Translations under genes and position numbers: made by a program | The notes under the pieces: generated by a model | What the model saw: only the letters and a program-made list of their open reading frames with translations | Database searches by the model: none | Told to the model about the DNA's origin: nothing | Shown: positions 55,889 through 64,000 of the stretch, one piece after another | Layout: each line of letters starts with the position of its first letter | Numbering within the stretch: the stretch's first letter is position 1 | Assembly (NCBI RefSeq): GCF_027587025.1 | Contig: NZ_JAPPTI010000010.1 | Location: 1-64,000 of the forward strand | Direction of reading: 5' to 3' | Length of the DNA stretch: 64,000 bases | Source of the DNA: Vibrio sp. LaRot3 | GTDB taxonomy: Bacteria; Pseudomonadota; Gammaproteobacteria; Enterobacterales; Vibrionaceae

Positions 55889-58723
55889 TTATTGCTTAGG
55901 CATCAGTAAGTAGGTTTTTTGATTTTGTCCTAACAAAGATGCAGCCAGTTGGTTAACATGGCTGAGTTCTACATCCTCAATATAGGCTTTCGCCTCTAAG
56001 GTATTTTTGTACGGCTGCTCACCAAAGCTATCTTGGCTAAGAGATGCAGACCAATAGTCACTGTAAACCTCTTGTTGTTCTTGATTCACTAGCCACGCTT
56101 TTTTCGCTTGGTTTAACTCTTGCTGTGTAACTCCGTTCGTACGAACATGCTGCACAACTGCATTGGCGAGTTTTACTAAACCTTCAGCCCGCTGCGGAGC
56201 GGTTGTAAAGTTCAACCTTGCTAAATAGTAAGGGGCAGGATCGCGCGCAAGCATTTGAGACATATTAATCACGTAAACACCGGATGCTTTTACGCGCACG
56301 GTTTCACGCAGCCTCATGTTGGTAATTTGCTCTAATAGCTGCAATGCACTTTGATCTTCGAGAGACCAGTCGTGGCTATTACTGTACTGAATTTGCACCA
56401 TGGCTTTGTTGCTTGATCCAATATCAAAACGTTTAGTTTCTTGTTTCGCTATTGGACGAACGCCACGATCCACCGCTTTCAGTTGAGGTTGTTCGTTAGG
56501 TTCAATACCCCCCAACCACTTCTCAATACTTGGCAGCAGTGTTTTGCTATCACTATTGGTCACAATGGTGGTTATCATTTGTGATGGGTCGCTATATAGG
56601 CGCTCTCGCCACTGAGTGAGTTGCTCAACGGTGAACTGCTGCCATGGGCCGTTTTTGTCTGCAATTAAACGTTCGCTGTGCTCAAAAGCTGATTGGCTGA
56701 TTTGATCCATGAAAATACGTTCCGCAGGCACCTTGGTTAGCCCTTGCAAAGTGGCTTTCTTCATTTTAGCTAATTTGTCTTGGCAGGCATTCGCTTGGGT
56801 TAGTTTGAAATACAATAAGCGTAATGCTTGATCAAACAGATCGGTTTCCGCTGATGCCGTGAATCCATGGTGGAGTAGTTCACTGTATGGAGAGGCAAAC
56901 ACTTGATGCTGCTTACTCCATTGATTCACTTGATGGGCTGTGAGATCGCCATAGCCACACTGTTGAGCAAGTTTACCAGCCCAATCCACAACACCTAATT
57001 CGTTATCCGGTTCGAGCGAGCGACCACCTTTTAGTCTTAGGTTTATTTGAGTACCGCCTTTTAATCCTTCTTGGCTCATCACTACGACTTTCATGCCGTT
57101 AGAAAGTTGATACTCGTTAATCTCTTGATCGTTAGATGAATCAATTGAAGCACTAGAAATGATGTTCCCTTTCGCCGCAGGTTCAATATCAATTGAGATT
57201 TTGGGTTCAGTCAGCGTGAATGCTGGTGGCGCTGACTGACGAATCTCTTGCCACTTCGTGATGAACTGATCGATGTCGACAGATTTAGCATCACTATCTG
57301 GGCCCACTAAGGCCAGTTTTGGTGAAGCGATGTTAAGTCTTGCCGCAACCGCTTGTTGTATATCTTGCGCAGTCAGTGAAGCTAAGAAGGCCTCGGTCAG
57401 AGCCAGTTGCTGCGGCTTATCCATCATAGGTAGATCATAGCTGTCTGCTTGTACTAATTGGTCTGCTAGATATTGATTGCCGTAGCGAGCATGATATTTA
57501 GCTTGTTGTTCAACTTTGCTGTGCATTTGCTCTTTAGCCGTCACCAACTCCTCAGCGCTGATAGGTTGCTTAGCTAATCGCTGTAGCTCAGTCGATACTT
57601 GTTCAAAAGCCGCTTGGTATTGATCATTAAATGGATGAGCGACGATCAAATATTGCAGTCGAGTTTTGCTTAATAGATGGCTTTGATTAATTGCTTGCGC
57701 TGACTTTAATTTCCCGTTGGCGACCAGAATCGCTAAGCGTTGGTTTAGTACTGATAACCAAAGCGTATCAAGGGTTTCTTGCCATTGTCCTTCAACCGTG
57801 TTCAGTGGTACGTCTATATCCCTTTGCAGGAGTAACTGCATGAAACGACGGCTATTTTCTGGGTCAAATACGGTTGCCGTTTTTAGCTCTGAGTGTGAGG
57901 TGAACTCTTGCCATTGCAGCGGATCCGCAGGCGTATCTCCTTTAGCCTTATTCGCAAATAGAGTTTCAATTGAACGACGAACTTCGAAGTTGTCGAACAT
58001 GCCAGATACAACTAAAGTCATTCGTTGCGGCTGGTACCATTTTTTGTAGTAAGCAACGGCTTCTTCAACAGGTGCATTGCGAATTACGTCTATCGTACCG
58101 ATGGCGTTACGCTCAGCCAGTCGACTGCCTTCATAACGTAGTGATTCCAATTGTTCGTTAATACGAGCACCAACACCTTGCCTCAAGCGCCACTCTTCAA
58201 CGATGACTTCACGCTCGCGGTTGAAATCTTCTGGGTTGAAGCTAATCTCACTGGCCCAATCAGACAAAATGTTCAATCCAAGGTGGGTGGTTTTTGGGTT
58301 TGAATGGGGCAGAGATAATTTGTAGGTCGTACTGTTGTAGCTTGTTACTGCATTCACATGCGAACCTAGGTTAATCCCTTGTGCTTCTAGCGTTTTAAAG
58401 CTTTGGCTATTTGGGAAGTTGGTCGTGCCTTTGAATGCCATATGCTCAACAAAGTGGGCGAGGCCACGCTGCTGGTCGGTTTCTTGAAGAGAGCCAGAGT
58501 GCACCAATAGACGCATTTCTACGCCTGGAATTTTCCTCGGTTGCAGGATGACTTGCATGCCATTGTCTAACCAATATTGGAAGATGTCTTGTCGCACTGG
58601 TAGTGGCTGATATTGGGTTGTTTGTAAAGCGTTAGTAGTGGGGGCTGATGTGGTTTGGCAGCCAACTAAGCCGATAGTTGCTGCGATAGCAATAGTGATT
58701 AAAGTCGGTTTTAGAATCTTCAT
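55889..58723 (-). CDS. Periplasmic M16 metalloprotease lipoprotein (PqqL/FusC-like)
   Basis: 944 residues. A lipoprotein signal ends GLVG-C22. Two M16 repeats: the N-terminal one has the inverted zinc motif HFVEH at 90-94 (HxxEH) and a downstream glutamate region (DFNREREVIVEEWRLRQG); the second repeat, from about 540, lacks it, as in the family. Its start follows the ABC gene stop by two bases (TAATTATG), so translation is coupled. E. coli PqqL and Pectobacterium FusC cut imported ferredoxin-like protein in the periplasm to free iron; by order and type this is the likely role. Confidence 0.86.
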   Translation of the reverse strand: MKILKPTLITIAIAATIGLVGCQTTSAPTTNALQTTQYQPLPVRQDIFQYWLDNGMQVILQPRKIPGVEMRLLVHSGSLQETDQQRGLAHFVEHMAFKGTTNFPNSQSFKTLEAQGINLGSHVNAVTSYNSTTYKLSLPHSNPKTTHLGLNILSDWASEISFNPEDFNREREVIVEEWRLRQGVGARINEQLESLRYEGSRLAERNAIGTIDVIRNAPVEEAVAYYKKWYQPQRMTLVVSGMFDNFEVRRSIETLFANKAKGDTPADPLQWQEFTSHSELKTATVFDPENSRRFMQLLLQRDIDVPLNTVEGQWQETLDTLWLSVLNQRLAILVANGKLKSAQAINQSHLLSKTRLQYLIVAHPFNDQYQAAFEQVSTELQRLAKQPISAEELVTAKEQMHSKVEQQAKYHARYGNQYLADQLVQADSYDLPMMDKPQQLALTEAFLASLTAQDIQQAVAARLNIASPKLALVGPDSDAKSVDIDQFITKWQEIRQSAPPAFTLTEPKISIDIEPAAKGNIISSASIDSSNDQEINEYQLSNGMKVVVMSQEGLKGGTQINLRLKGGRSLEPDNELGVVDWAGKLAQQCGYGDLTAHQVNQWSKQHQVFASPYSELLHHGFTASAETDLFDQALRLLYFKLTQANACQDKLAKMKKATLQGLTKVPAERIFMDQISQSAFEHSERLIADKNGPWQQFTVEQLTQWRERLYSDPSQMITTIVTNSDSKTLLPSIEKWLGGIEPNEQPQLKAVDRGVRPIAKQETKRFDIGSSNKAMVQIQYSNSHDWSLEDQSALQLLEQITNMRLRETVRVKASGVYVINMSQMLARDPAPYYLARLNFTTAPQRAEGLVKLANAVVQHVRTNGVTQQELNQAKKAWLVNQEQQEVYSDYWSASLSQDSFGEQPYKNTLEAKAYIEDVELSHVNQLAASLLGQNQKTYLLMPKQ

Positions 58724-58725
58724 AA

Positions 58726-60420
58726 TTAGGCTTCCATAGAACTTGGCGTTAGGGCATGACTGGGCTTATCAAGGTCGATCAATTGATCTGCAAGCGGCCA
58801 AAGTTCACTTTGGTGGCTTACCATCACGATGGCTGTGTTAGGTAATGTTTGGCGCAGTGTCTGCACTAAAGAAATTGAGGCATCTTTATCAAGTGATGAG
58901 GTAGTCTCATCAAGCATTACTAAGCTCGGGTGATTTAAGATCACTCGTGCGATCATCAGGCGTTGCTGTTCACCACCTGAAAGGCGAGTTGACCATGGTT
59001 CGCTAACATCAAGCTGGGAACGTAATTGGCCTAAGCCGACTTGTTCAAGTACGTTTAGGCACTGTTCATCACTGAACTTGTCTGCTGATTGTGGGTAGCA
59101 AAGAAGTGATTTTAGGCTTGTTGTAGTCAGGTACAGTTTCTGCGGAATCCATAAATGGTCGATACGCTGATATTCGCCTTGGTAGTGAGGCCAAAAGCCA
59201 CTAAGTGTTCTTAATAATGTCGATTTACCTAACCCAGAGCGTCCTTTAATCATCGTAAATTCGCCTTGGCTTACCTGAAAATTACCCAGAGTAAACAGTG
59301 GTTCTAGATTACGCTTTAGCAAACTTAAGTTGGCGTTTATCGCCAGATTTTCCGTTGGCTTTTGAGGAGCGTTAGAAGGAGAAATTTGCTCAAGCTTATC
59401 GATAAAGGTTGTCAAACGTTCGACAGTAGCACTGAGCTTGGCCAGATCACGGTATGAGTAAATAAACCAACTTAGCGATCCCGCGACTTGCCTGAAGGCC
59501 ATTCTGATTTGCATTAAACCGCCAAGTTGAATCGCTCCGGACAGGAACTGAGGCAAGGCAAAGAAGATCGGCGCAATTCCTGAAATTTGTGAATAACCAA
59601 CGGTGAAGAAACCTAGGTTTCTCTCTTTGACCATTAGCTTGTACCAGTTGTGAGCAACATGGGTGAAGCTGTTGCTTAACTCTGCTCGTTCTACGGATTC
59701 GCCTTTTTGACCAGCGATCATTTCACTGTGTTCACGTCGTTCAATCAATGCGGAGCGGAAATCAGCTTCGCGTTTTTGTTGATTAAAGTTGAGTCGCTGT
59801 AGTGGCTTACCGATCCAGTGTGTAATTGCCGTACCAAGAATGGTGTAGCCAATACAAGTCCAAACCATGTAGCCCGGAATATGCCATTCTTCCCCGCCAA
59901 TATTGAACGTCATTTCACCAGACAAGTTCCATAGAATGGCAATGAATGAGCCAAGAGTCAGAACGGAACGTAAGAATGACAGCAATAGGTCCAAAGAGAG
60001 ATCGATCAGTAGATAGATATCTTCGGCAATACGCTGATCTGGGTTGTCTGGCTCTTGTTGAGCAAGCTTTAGGTGGTAGTGGTGCTGTTGATCCGATAGC
60101 CAGCGACTTGCAAGTTGCTCGGTCATCCATGTGCGCCAGTCAATTAATAACTTTTTCTGTAAAAAGCTGCTGTATACCGAAACGAGGATCATGGCACTGA
60201 TCAATATGGCAAATTGCCCCAGTAGAGCGTAAATCTTGCTGCCGTCTAATTGCTGTAAGGCATTATAGAAATCACCATTCCATTGGTTGAACTGTACGCT
60301 TAACCAAACTGAGCCGAAAGTCATACTGATAATGACGATAAGTAATCCGAGTGAGGACAAGCGTTGCTTTGAAAGCCAAAATGGCTTTACGAGTCGCCAG
60401 TATTGGGAGAGTTGCTTCAT
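58726..60420 (-). CDS. SbmA/YddA-type ABC transporter (permease-ATPase fusion)
   Basis: 564 residues. N-terminal ABC_membrane_2 domain with about six helices and the NPDQRIAEDIYLL motif typical of the SbmA/BacA/YddA group, then a nucleotide-binding domain: Walker A KGRSGLGKSTLL near 392-400, signature LSGGEQQR near 479-486, Walker B LVMLDETTSSLD. In the Fus system the equivalent (FusD) takes processed peptide or iron species out of the periplasm. It is between the receptor gene and the protease. Confidence 0.87.
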   Translation of the reverse strand: MKQLSQYWRLVKPFWLSKQRLSSLGLLIVIISMTFGSVWLSVQFNQWNGDFYNALQQLDGSKIYALLGQFAILISAMILVSVYSSFLQKKLLIDWRTWMTEQLASRWLSDQQHHYHLKLAQQEPDNPDQRIAEDIYLLIDLSLDLLLSFLRSVLTLGSFIAILWNLSGEMTFNIGGEEWHIPGYMVWTCIGYTILGTAITHWIGKPLQRLNFNQQKREADFRSALIERREHSEMIAGQKGESVERAELSNSFTHVAHNWYKLMVKERNLGFFTVGYSQISGIAPIFFALPQFLSGAIQLGGLMQIRMAFRQVAGSLSWFIYSYRDLAKLSATVERLTTFIDKLEQISPSNAPQKPTENLAINANLSLLKRNLEPLFTLGNFQVSQGEFTMIKGRSGLGKSTLLRTLSGFWPHYQGEYQRIDHLWIPQKLYLTTTSLKSLLCYPQSADKFSDEQCLNVLEQVGLGQLRSQLDVSEPWSTRLSGGEQQRLMIARVILNHPSLVMLDETTSSLDKDASISLVQTLRQTLPNTAIVMVSHQSELWPLADQLIDLDKPSHALTPSSMEA

Positions 60421-60482
60421 AGTTATTATTGCTTCAGTGTTGTTTGAACGTAGTGAGTTATGCCAACACCACGATCAGGAAA

Positions 60483-60500
60483 GGGCAGGAGATCCTGCCC
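60483..60500 (-). other. Hairpin between receptor and ABC gene
   Basis: GGGCAGG/CCTGCCC, a perfect 7-bp stem with a 4-nt loop. On the minus strand TTTCCTG follows, so it is a weak terminator at best. It could set less expression of the ABC-protease pair than of the receptor. Confidence 0.5.
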
Positions 60501-60518
60501 ATATAAGGATTGTTTTAT

Positions 60519-61997
60519 TTAGTAGTCGTAGCTTGCTTGTAACCAGAACTGACGACCTGCTTCGTAGGTACGGTAAACTTCACCACCGGAAACGAATGAG
60601 TCAGTCGCGTTCTTATTATTGAGTAAGTTAGTGATCTCAGCAGAGACAGCGGCTCCCTTGGCAAAGCTAGGTTTCCATTCGGCTTTTAAGTCCCAACGGA
60701 AGGTGTCTGAGAACTCAACTTTTTGGTATTCGCGAACCTGCTTACCCGTTGAAGGATCAATCGCGTAGTCATTGTCGTGACGTGTGGCCTGGTCTCGACC
60801 TTCTTGCCATTGCCAAAGGTTGTAAACGGTCATGCCATATTGAGGAAGTTGAGTAATCAACTCGAAGTTTGCACGCCAAGGGGCATTGAAATCGGTACTT
60901 GGCAGATCGGCAGCACTGATAATATTGCCGTCATACATTACTTTGTCGTAATCAAGGTTAATGTTTGGATCATAAGCGGCATAACCCATATCACTTGGTG
61001 TATTACTTTGCGTATCTTGCCAAACTAAAGAGGCACTTAGTGTATTCTGAGTTTGGATGATTTCGACTGGTAGACGGTTGCGTACAGTCAGAGATACGCT
61101 GTTGTGAACGGTTTCGCCGCCGTTATCAAACGTTTTGATTCGTGCTAGATCACCATCAGTAGTACCTGGATATTTAGGACGGCTGCGCACTTCATCGTGA
61201 CCTTCACGGTATACGTAATTCAACGACCAAATACTATTGCGCCACATTTGTTGAAGACCGATGGTGAATTCGTCATTGTATGGTGTATCAAGTTGATCCA
61301 TGCCTTCGTAGTCTTGCGTAGCAATCCAAGCATCCTGCTCTTCACTGTTAGGGTTACATGTCACGTAACAGTGTTTTAGGCCTGCGTTTTGTCCTTCATA
61401 CAAAGCGTAAGTCAGCATCGAACGGCCGTAGTAGCGGTTCATGCCTGCAGTCACAACCGTTGCGCCATCGCTGTTAACATCTAAGCTTGCCGTCATTCGA
61501 GGAGCGATATTGGTATTTCGAACAAAGTCGTCGCGATCGATACGGATACCTGGGCGTAACGTTAGGTTCTGGTACTTAATGATGTCTTCAGCAAATAGCG
61601 AGGTATTGGTGTATTTAGTGGTGTAAGTACCTGCGAAGAAAGCGTCGACTTGGTTAGCATTACTGAGGAGATCCATCATATCCCACATACCACGATAACC
61701 ATTGCGGAAGTACGTCTCATCTCGAATGAAACTCGCTTTTGTATGGGTTACTTCTCCGCCGATATTGATTTGATTTGTCACTTCACCTAAAGCGATAGGG
61801 TTGAATGAAAATTTGCCTTTAAAGGTAGAGTTCGCCTGTTCTGTAAGCAAGTTACCAGGACCGCCAGAAGCGTAAGTGACTGGATTTTGCCAATCAGTGA
61901 AATCTTCTAGCTGTACGAAGTAGTTTTGTTCGCTGGTACGTTTGTCACGCATATCTTGATGGCCAAGATTAATGTCTAAAGTACCGGAATCAAACAT
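60519..61997 (-). CDS. TonB receptor, C-terminal fragment (barrel)
   Basis: 492 residues from a first ATG (MFDSGTLDINLGHQ), but the frame stays open upstream (WHFDYLQIEH), showing it is the continuation of the N-terminal fragment. Without the signal peptide and plug it would not reach the membrane. Confidence 0.8.
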   Translation of the reverse strand: MFDSGTLDINLGHQDMRDKRTSEQNYFVQLEDFTDWQNPVTYASGGPGNLLTEQANSTFKGKFSFNPIALGEVTNQINIGGEVTHTKASFIRDETYFRNGYRGMWDMMDLLSNANQVDAFFAGTYTTKYTNTSLFAEDIIKYQNLTLRPGIRIDRDDFVRNTNIAPRMTASLDVNSDGATVVTAGMNRYYGRSMLTYALYEGQNAGLKHCYVTCNPNSEEQDAWIATQDYEGMDQLDTPYNDEFTIGLQQMWRNSIWSLNYVYREGHDEVRSRPKYPGTTDGDLARIKTFDNGGETVHNSVSLTVRNRLPVEIIQTQNTLSASLVWQDTQSNTPSDMGYAAYDPNINLDYDKVMYDGNIISAADLPSTDFNAPWRANFELITQLPQYGMTVYNLWQWQEGRDQATRHDNDYAIDPSTGKQVREYQKVEFSDTFRWDLKAEWKPSFAKGAAVSAEITNLLNNKNATDSFVSGGEVYRTYEAGRQFWLQASYDY

Positions 61998-62989
61998 ATG
62001 TTCGATTTGCAGGTAGTCGAAATGCCATCGTGTTCGTCTATGTAATCTGAATTTGCGACGCCATTCATAAATAGTTCTGACTCATACTGAGAAATGGCAA
62101 CACTTAGGTTTGCTGTTGTTCTTGGCGTCGCGTACCAAGTCAGTTTAGTGAAGAAGTTATCAGAGACGCGAGTTTGATCTTCTACCGAATCTTGATACTC
62201 AAACCCGGTGAGTTTGCTTCCTTCCAACACAATGCTCTTACCACCTATTCGCGCCATAGGTATAGAAGATGTTCTGCGGGAGATAGATGCGACCAAGCCA
62301 AGATCATCAGTAATGCCCGTTTCAAAGCTTACGCCATAGCTGCGTTTTATATAGTCCGGTTGGAAGCGAGCAGGGTTGCTCATGTCATTGTTTTTAGTAT
62401 CAAACTCAAGCTTGTCGTCTACGTGAGTTTTATTCCAATCAGAATCTGTTTGTCGGTAGTAAACGTTCGCTGATGTACCGCCTTGCCAACTGCGGCTTTT
62501 CGTTTCGACAACACCGCCAGTAAAGCCGCCAAATTCAGCTGGGATGTTTGCGTCATAAACCGTCACGCTATCGATCAAGCGACTATCTAAATAAAAACCT
62601 TGTTCATCAGATGATAGGTTGCTGTTAGTGACGCCTAATTTATTATCAGCTGGATCAATATCGTTATTGATGCTCATACCATCCAAGGTAAAAGAGTTTT
62701 GGTACGAAGTAGAACCATGAATGGAAATATCACCGGGCTTAATTTCGCCTTGAGTCATGCCATTGTTCGCGCTATTAGAAAATTGTACACCGGGATTGGT
62801 TTTTAATAAGTCGGTAATATTACCGTCACCCGTCGGACGTTTATTTATATCCTCTGAGTTAAGCGTTTGTTTATTTGTGAGAGGGGCTTCAACTTTATCT
62901 TTCACCACCACTTCTTGTTCATTAGGTTGTTCAGCGTAACTGTTTACGGCGCTGAACAAGCCTAACAGGAGAGCTGTTGCTTGTTTCAT
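61976..62989 (-). CDS. TonB receptor, N-terminal fragment (plug domain)
   Basis: 337 residues. After DYIDEHDG the frame runs into an unrelated tail (ISTTCKSNICLIPVL) and stops; the tail is the out-of-frame reading of the barrel. This fragment alone could be exported but could not form the pore. Confidence 0.8.
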   Translation of the reverse strand: MKQATALLLGLFSAVNSYAEQPNEQEVVVKDKVEAPLTNKQTLNSEDINKRPTGDGNITDLLKTNPGVQFSNSANNGMTQGEIKPGDISIHGSTSYQNSFTLDGMSINNDIDPADNKLGVTNSNLSSDEQGFYLDSRLIDSVTVYDANIPAEFGGFTGGVVETKSRSWQGGTSANVYYRQTDSDWNKTHVDDKLEFDTKNNDMSNPARFQPDYIKRSYGVSFETGITDDLGLVASISRRTSSIPMARIGGKSIVLEGSKLTGFEYQDSVEDQTRVSDNFFTKLTWYATPRTTANLSVAISQYESELFMNGVANSDYIDEHDGISTTCKSNICLIPVL

Positions 62990-63091
62990 ATCATTCTGTC
63001 TATGTTTGTGATAGTTGATTTATGTTCTGTCTTGGTGGCTTTTTATAGGTCTATCCACTATTTCGCGGCACGATATCATAATGTAAATCTT

Positions 63092-63110
63092 AATGGCAAT
63101 TGTTATCATT
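63092..63110. promoter_or_regulatory. Fur box in the receptor/DUF3450 divergent region
   Basis: AATGGCAATTGTTATCATT matches AATGATAATnATTATCATT at 15 of 18 positions. It is 103 bases before the receptor start and 127 before the DUF3450 start, so it could control both directions. Confidence 0.8.
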
Positions 63111-63236
63111 TCGGCTAAGTGATAAAATTCATAGAATTAAATATACAGAACAATAGACTGGTTGAATCGGTTAAAAATAATCGGCTTTAGTTGTTAATTG
63201 TATGTATTGAATAATAGTGATGTCGGAGATTACATT

Positions 63237-64000
63237 TTGTTTTCAACCTATAGAAACAGGGCTGGATATTCTGCTCTGTTATTAAGCCTGTCTGTTTTAC
63301 TCATATTTTCTAGTGAAACGTTTGCGCAGAAATTAAATTCAGTATTAAGTGAAGATACAAAGGGCGTAAATGCGAGTCAGTCGGCACAAATTAAAATTGA
63401 GTCATTGGATGACAAAACTCAGGCATTAATTGGTCAATATCGTCAAACTCTGCGAGAGCAGCAGTTAGCAGATAAATATAATCAGTTACTGATGAAGCAA
63501 GTGGCTTCATTAGAAAGTGCGTTGCTTGATATCGAATCGAAGCAAGCACAGCTGCGTAATACTCGTATGACACTTGCTCCTTTAATGGAGGATATGGTTG
63601 CCGCACTAGACAACATTATCTCCGCCGACGCGCCATTTTTGGTTGATGAGCGCCAAGCTCGCTTGGATAACCTTCATCATTTGGTAGCGGATTCAAGTTT
63701 GAGTGAAGGCGACAAAATGCTCGCTATTTTAGACGCTTACCAAGTTGAGCTTAGCTATGGTTACACCACCGAAAGTTGGCAAGGCAAGTTAGACCAGCGA
63801 CTGGTTAATTATGTTCGTATTGGACGTTTGGGTTTTTACTATGTCACGACAGATGGTCAACAAGCTGCTCAATGGCAAGCGAGTCGAGAAGGGCTGCAAG
63901 GACATTGGGAAGCGCTATCATCGGATTGGATTCCACACCTAGAACAAGCGAGTTCAATGGCGATGGGTAACGTTCTTCCTCAAGTTCTTATCCTTCCTCC
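63237..64000 (+). CDS. DUF3450 periplasmic protein (partial)
   Basis: The frame is open to the end of the window. The start is a TTG at 63237 with a GGAG SD seven bases upstream; no ATG is available nearby in this frame. A signal peptide ends ETFA-QKLN. A long coiled-coil part follows (LDDKTQALIGQYRQTLREQQ, LESALLDIESKQAQLRNTR), then the DUF3450 core with LDNIISADAPFLVDERQARL and NYVRIGRLGFYYVTTDGQ. In vibrios a DUF3450 gene heads the TonB2/3 operon with TolQ/ExbB-like, ExbB, ExbD, TonB and TPR genes; those should lie after 64000. Confidence 0.85.
   Translation, partial: MFSTYRNRAGYSALLLSLSVLLIFSSETFAQKLNSVLSEDTKGVNASQSAQIKIESLDDKTQALIGQYRQTLREQQLADKYNQLLMKQVASLESALLDIESKQAQLRNTRMTLAPLMEDMVAALDNIISADAPFLVDERQARLDNLHHLVADSSLSEGDKMLAILDAYQVELSYGYTTESWQGKLDQRLVNYVRIGRLGFYYVTTDGQQAAQWQASREGLQGHWEALSSDWIPHLEQASSMAMGNVLPQVLILP

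Larger units (their letters stand above)
60519..62989 (-). pseudogene. TonB-dependent receptor (FusA/YddB-like), frameshifted
   Basis: The gene is split into two frames, 62989-61976 and 61997-60519. Adding one base near 62026 restores a single frame of exactly 824 codons (823 aa). The N-terminal fragment has a signal peptide ending SYA-EQPN, a TonB-box-like EVVVK, and a plug domain (LLKTNPGVQFSNSANNG, NSFTLDGMSINNDIDP, TVYDANIPAEFGGFTGGVVE); the C-terminal fragment has the 22-strand barrel ending ASYDY. It is the outer-membrane gate of the PqqL-like locus, below a Fur box. It may be a true mutation or a sequencing error. Confidence 0.85.

Overview
The window is ordinary core chromosome of a Vibrio-type gammaproteobacterium. 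The evidence is gene content and order (tuf-bfd-bfr, rpsF-priB-rpsR-rplI, dnaB-alr, msrA-tamA-tamB-ytfP-ppa-fbp-mpl, ruvX-yqgE-gshB-rsmE-endA, metK/tkt, epd-pgk-fbaA, argO/argP, pyk-glmS), a zrg-type zinc locus, and a moderate G+C content. There is no rRNA, tRNA, CRISPR array, insertion sequence, integrase or phage gene in it. Genus is an inference from remembered synteny and protein similarity; no database was searched.

Layout. 1-2.9 kb: end of tuf, the iron-storage pair bfd-bfr, and the S6-PriB-S18-L9 operon. 2.9-9.9 kb: a DUF481 outer-membrane protein, dnaB-alr, yjbQ, pgi, a TIGR03899-type protein and an unlisted 34-residue membrane peptide. 10-13.7 kb: a leftward five-gene zinc operon (small His/Cys protein, His-rich ZrgA, ABC ATPase, FtsX-like permease, DUF3299 protein) behind a perfect Zur-type palindrome lying on its -10 element. 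13.8-23.2 kb: ytfJ, msrA, tamA-tamB, ytfP, a DUF2799 lipoprotein, ppa and fbp. 23.5-31.1 kb: mpl-ubiX, a TPP riboswitch with thiB-thiP-thiQ, darP and pmbA. 31.2-36.3 kb: a leftward run ruvX, yqgE, gshB, rsmE, endA, sprT, DUF2189. 36.6-44.2 kb: metK with MetJ boxes, tkt, a zinc-ribbon protein, epd-pgk-fbaA. 44.5-55.8 kb: mscS, a YbaK-like deacylase, argO/argP, a SIMPL-domain protein, a diguanylate cyclase, a GntR regulator, pyk, a DeoR regulator and glmS.

55.9-64 kb is the most unusual part. A leftward TonB-dependent receptor, an SbmA/YddA-type ABC protein and an M16 periplasmic protease lie in the order seen in E. coli yddB-yddA-pqqL and resemble the Fus ferredoxin-iron import system of Pectobacterium. 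A strong Fur box lies between the receptor and a divergent DUF3450 gene, which in vibrios opens a TonB2/3-type energy-transduction operon. In this sequence the receptor is broken by an apparent single-base deletion near 62026; adding one base gives exactly 824 codons.

Together the genes cover metal homeostasis (bfd-bfr, zrg, Fus-like), envelope assembly (TamAB, Mpl, Alr, GlmS), central carbon metabolism (pgi, fbp, tkt, epd-pgk-fbaA, pyk) and translation. Two LacI-family-like palindromes (core AAACGTTTGC) upstream of tkt, and one upstream of fbaA, suggest a shared regulator of these carbon genes.
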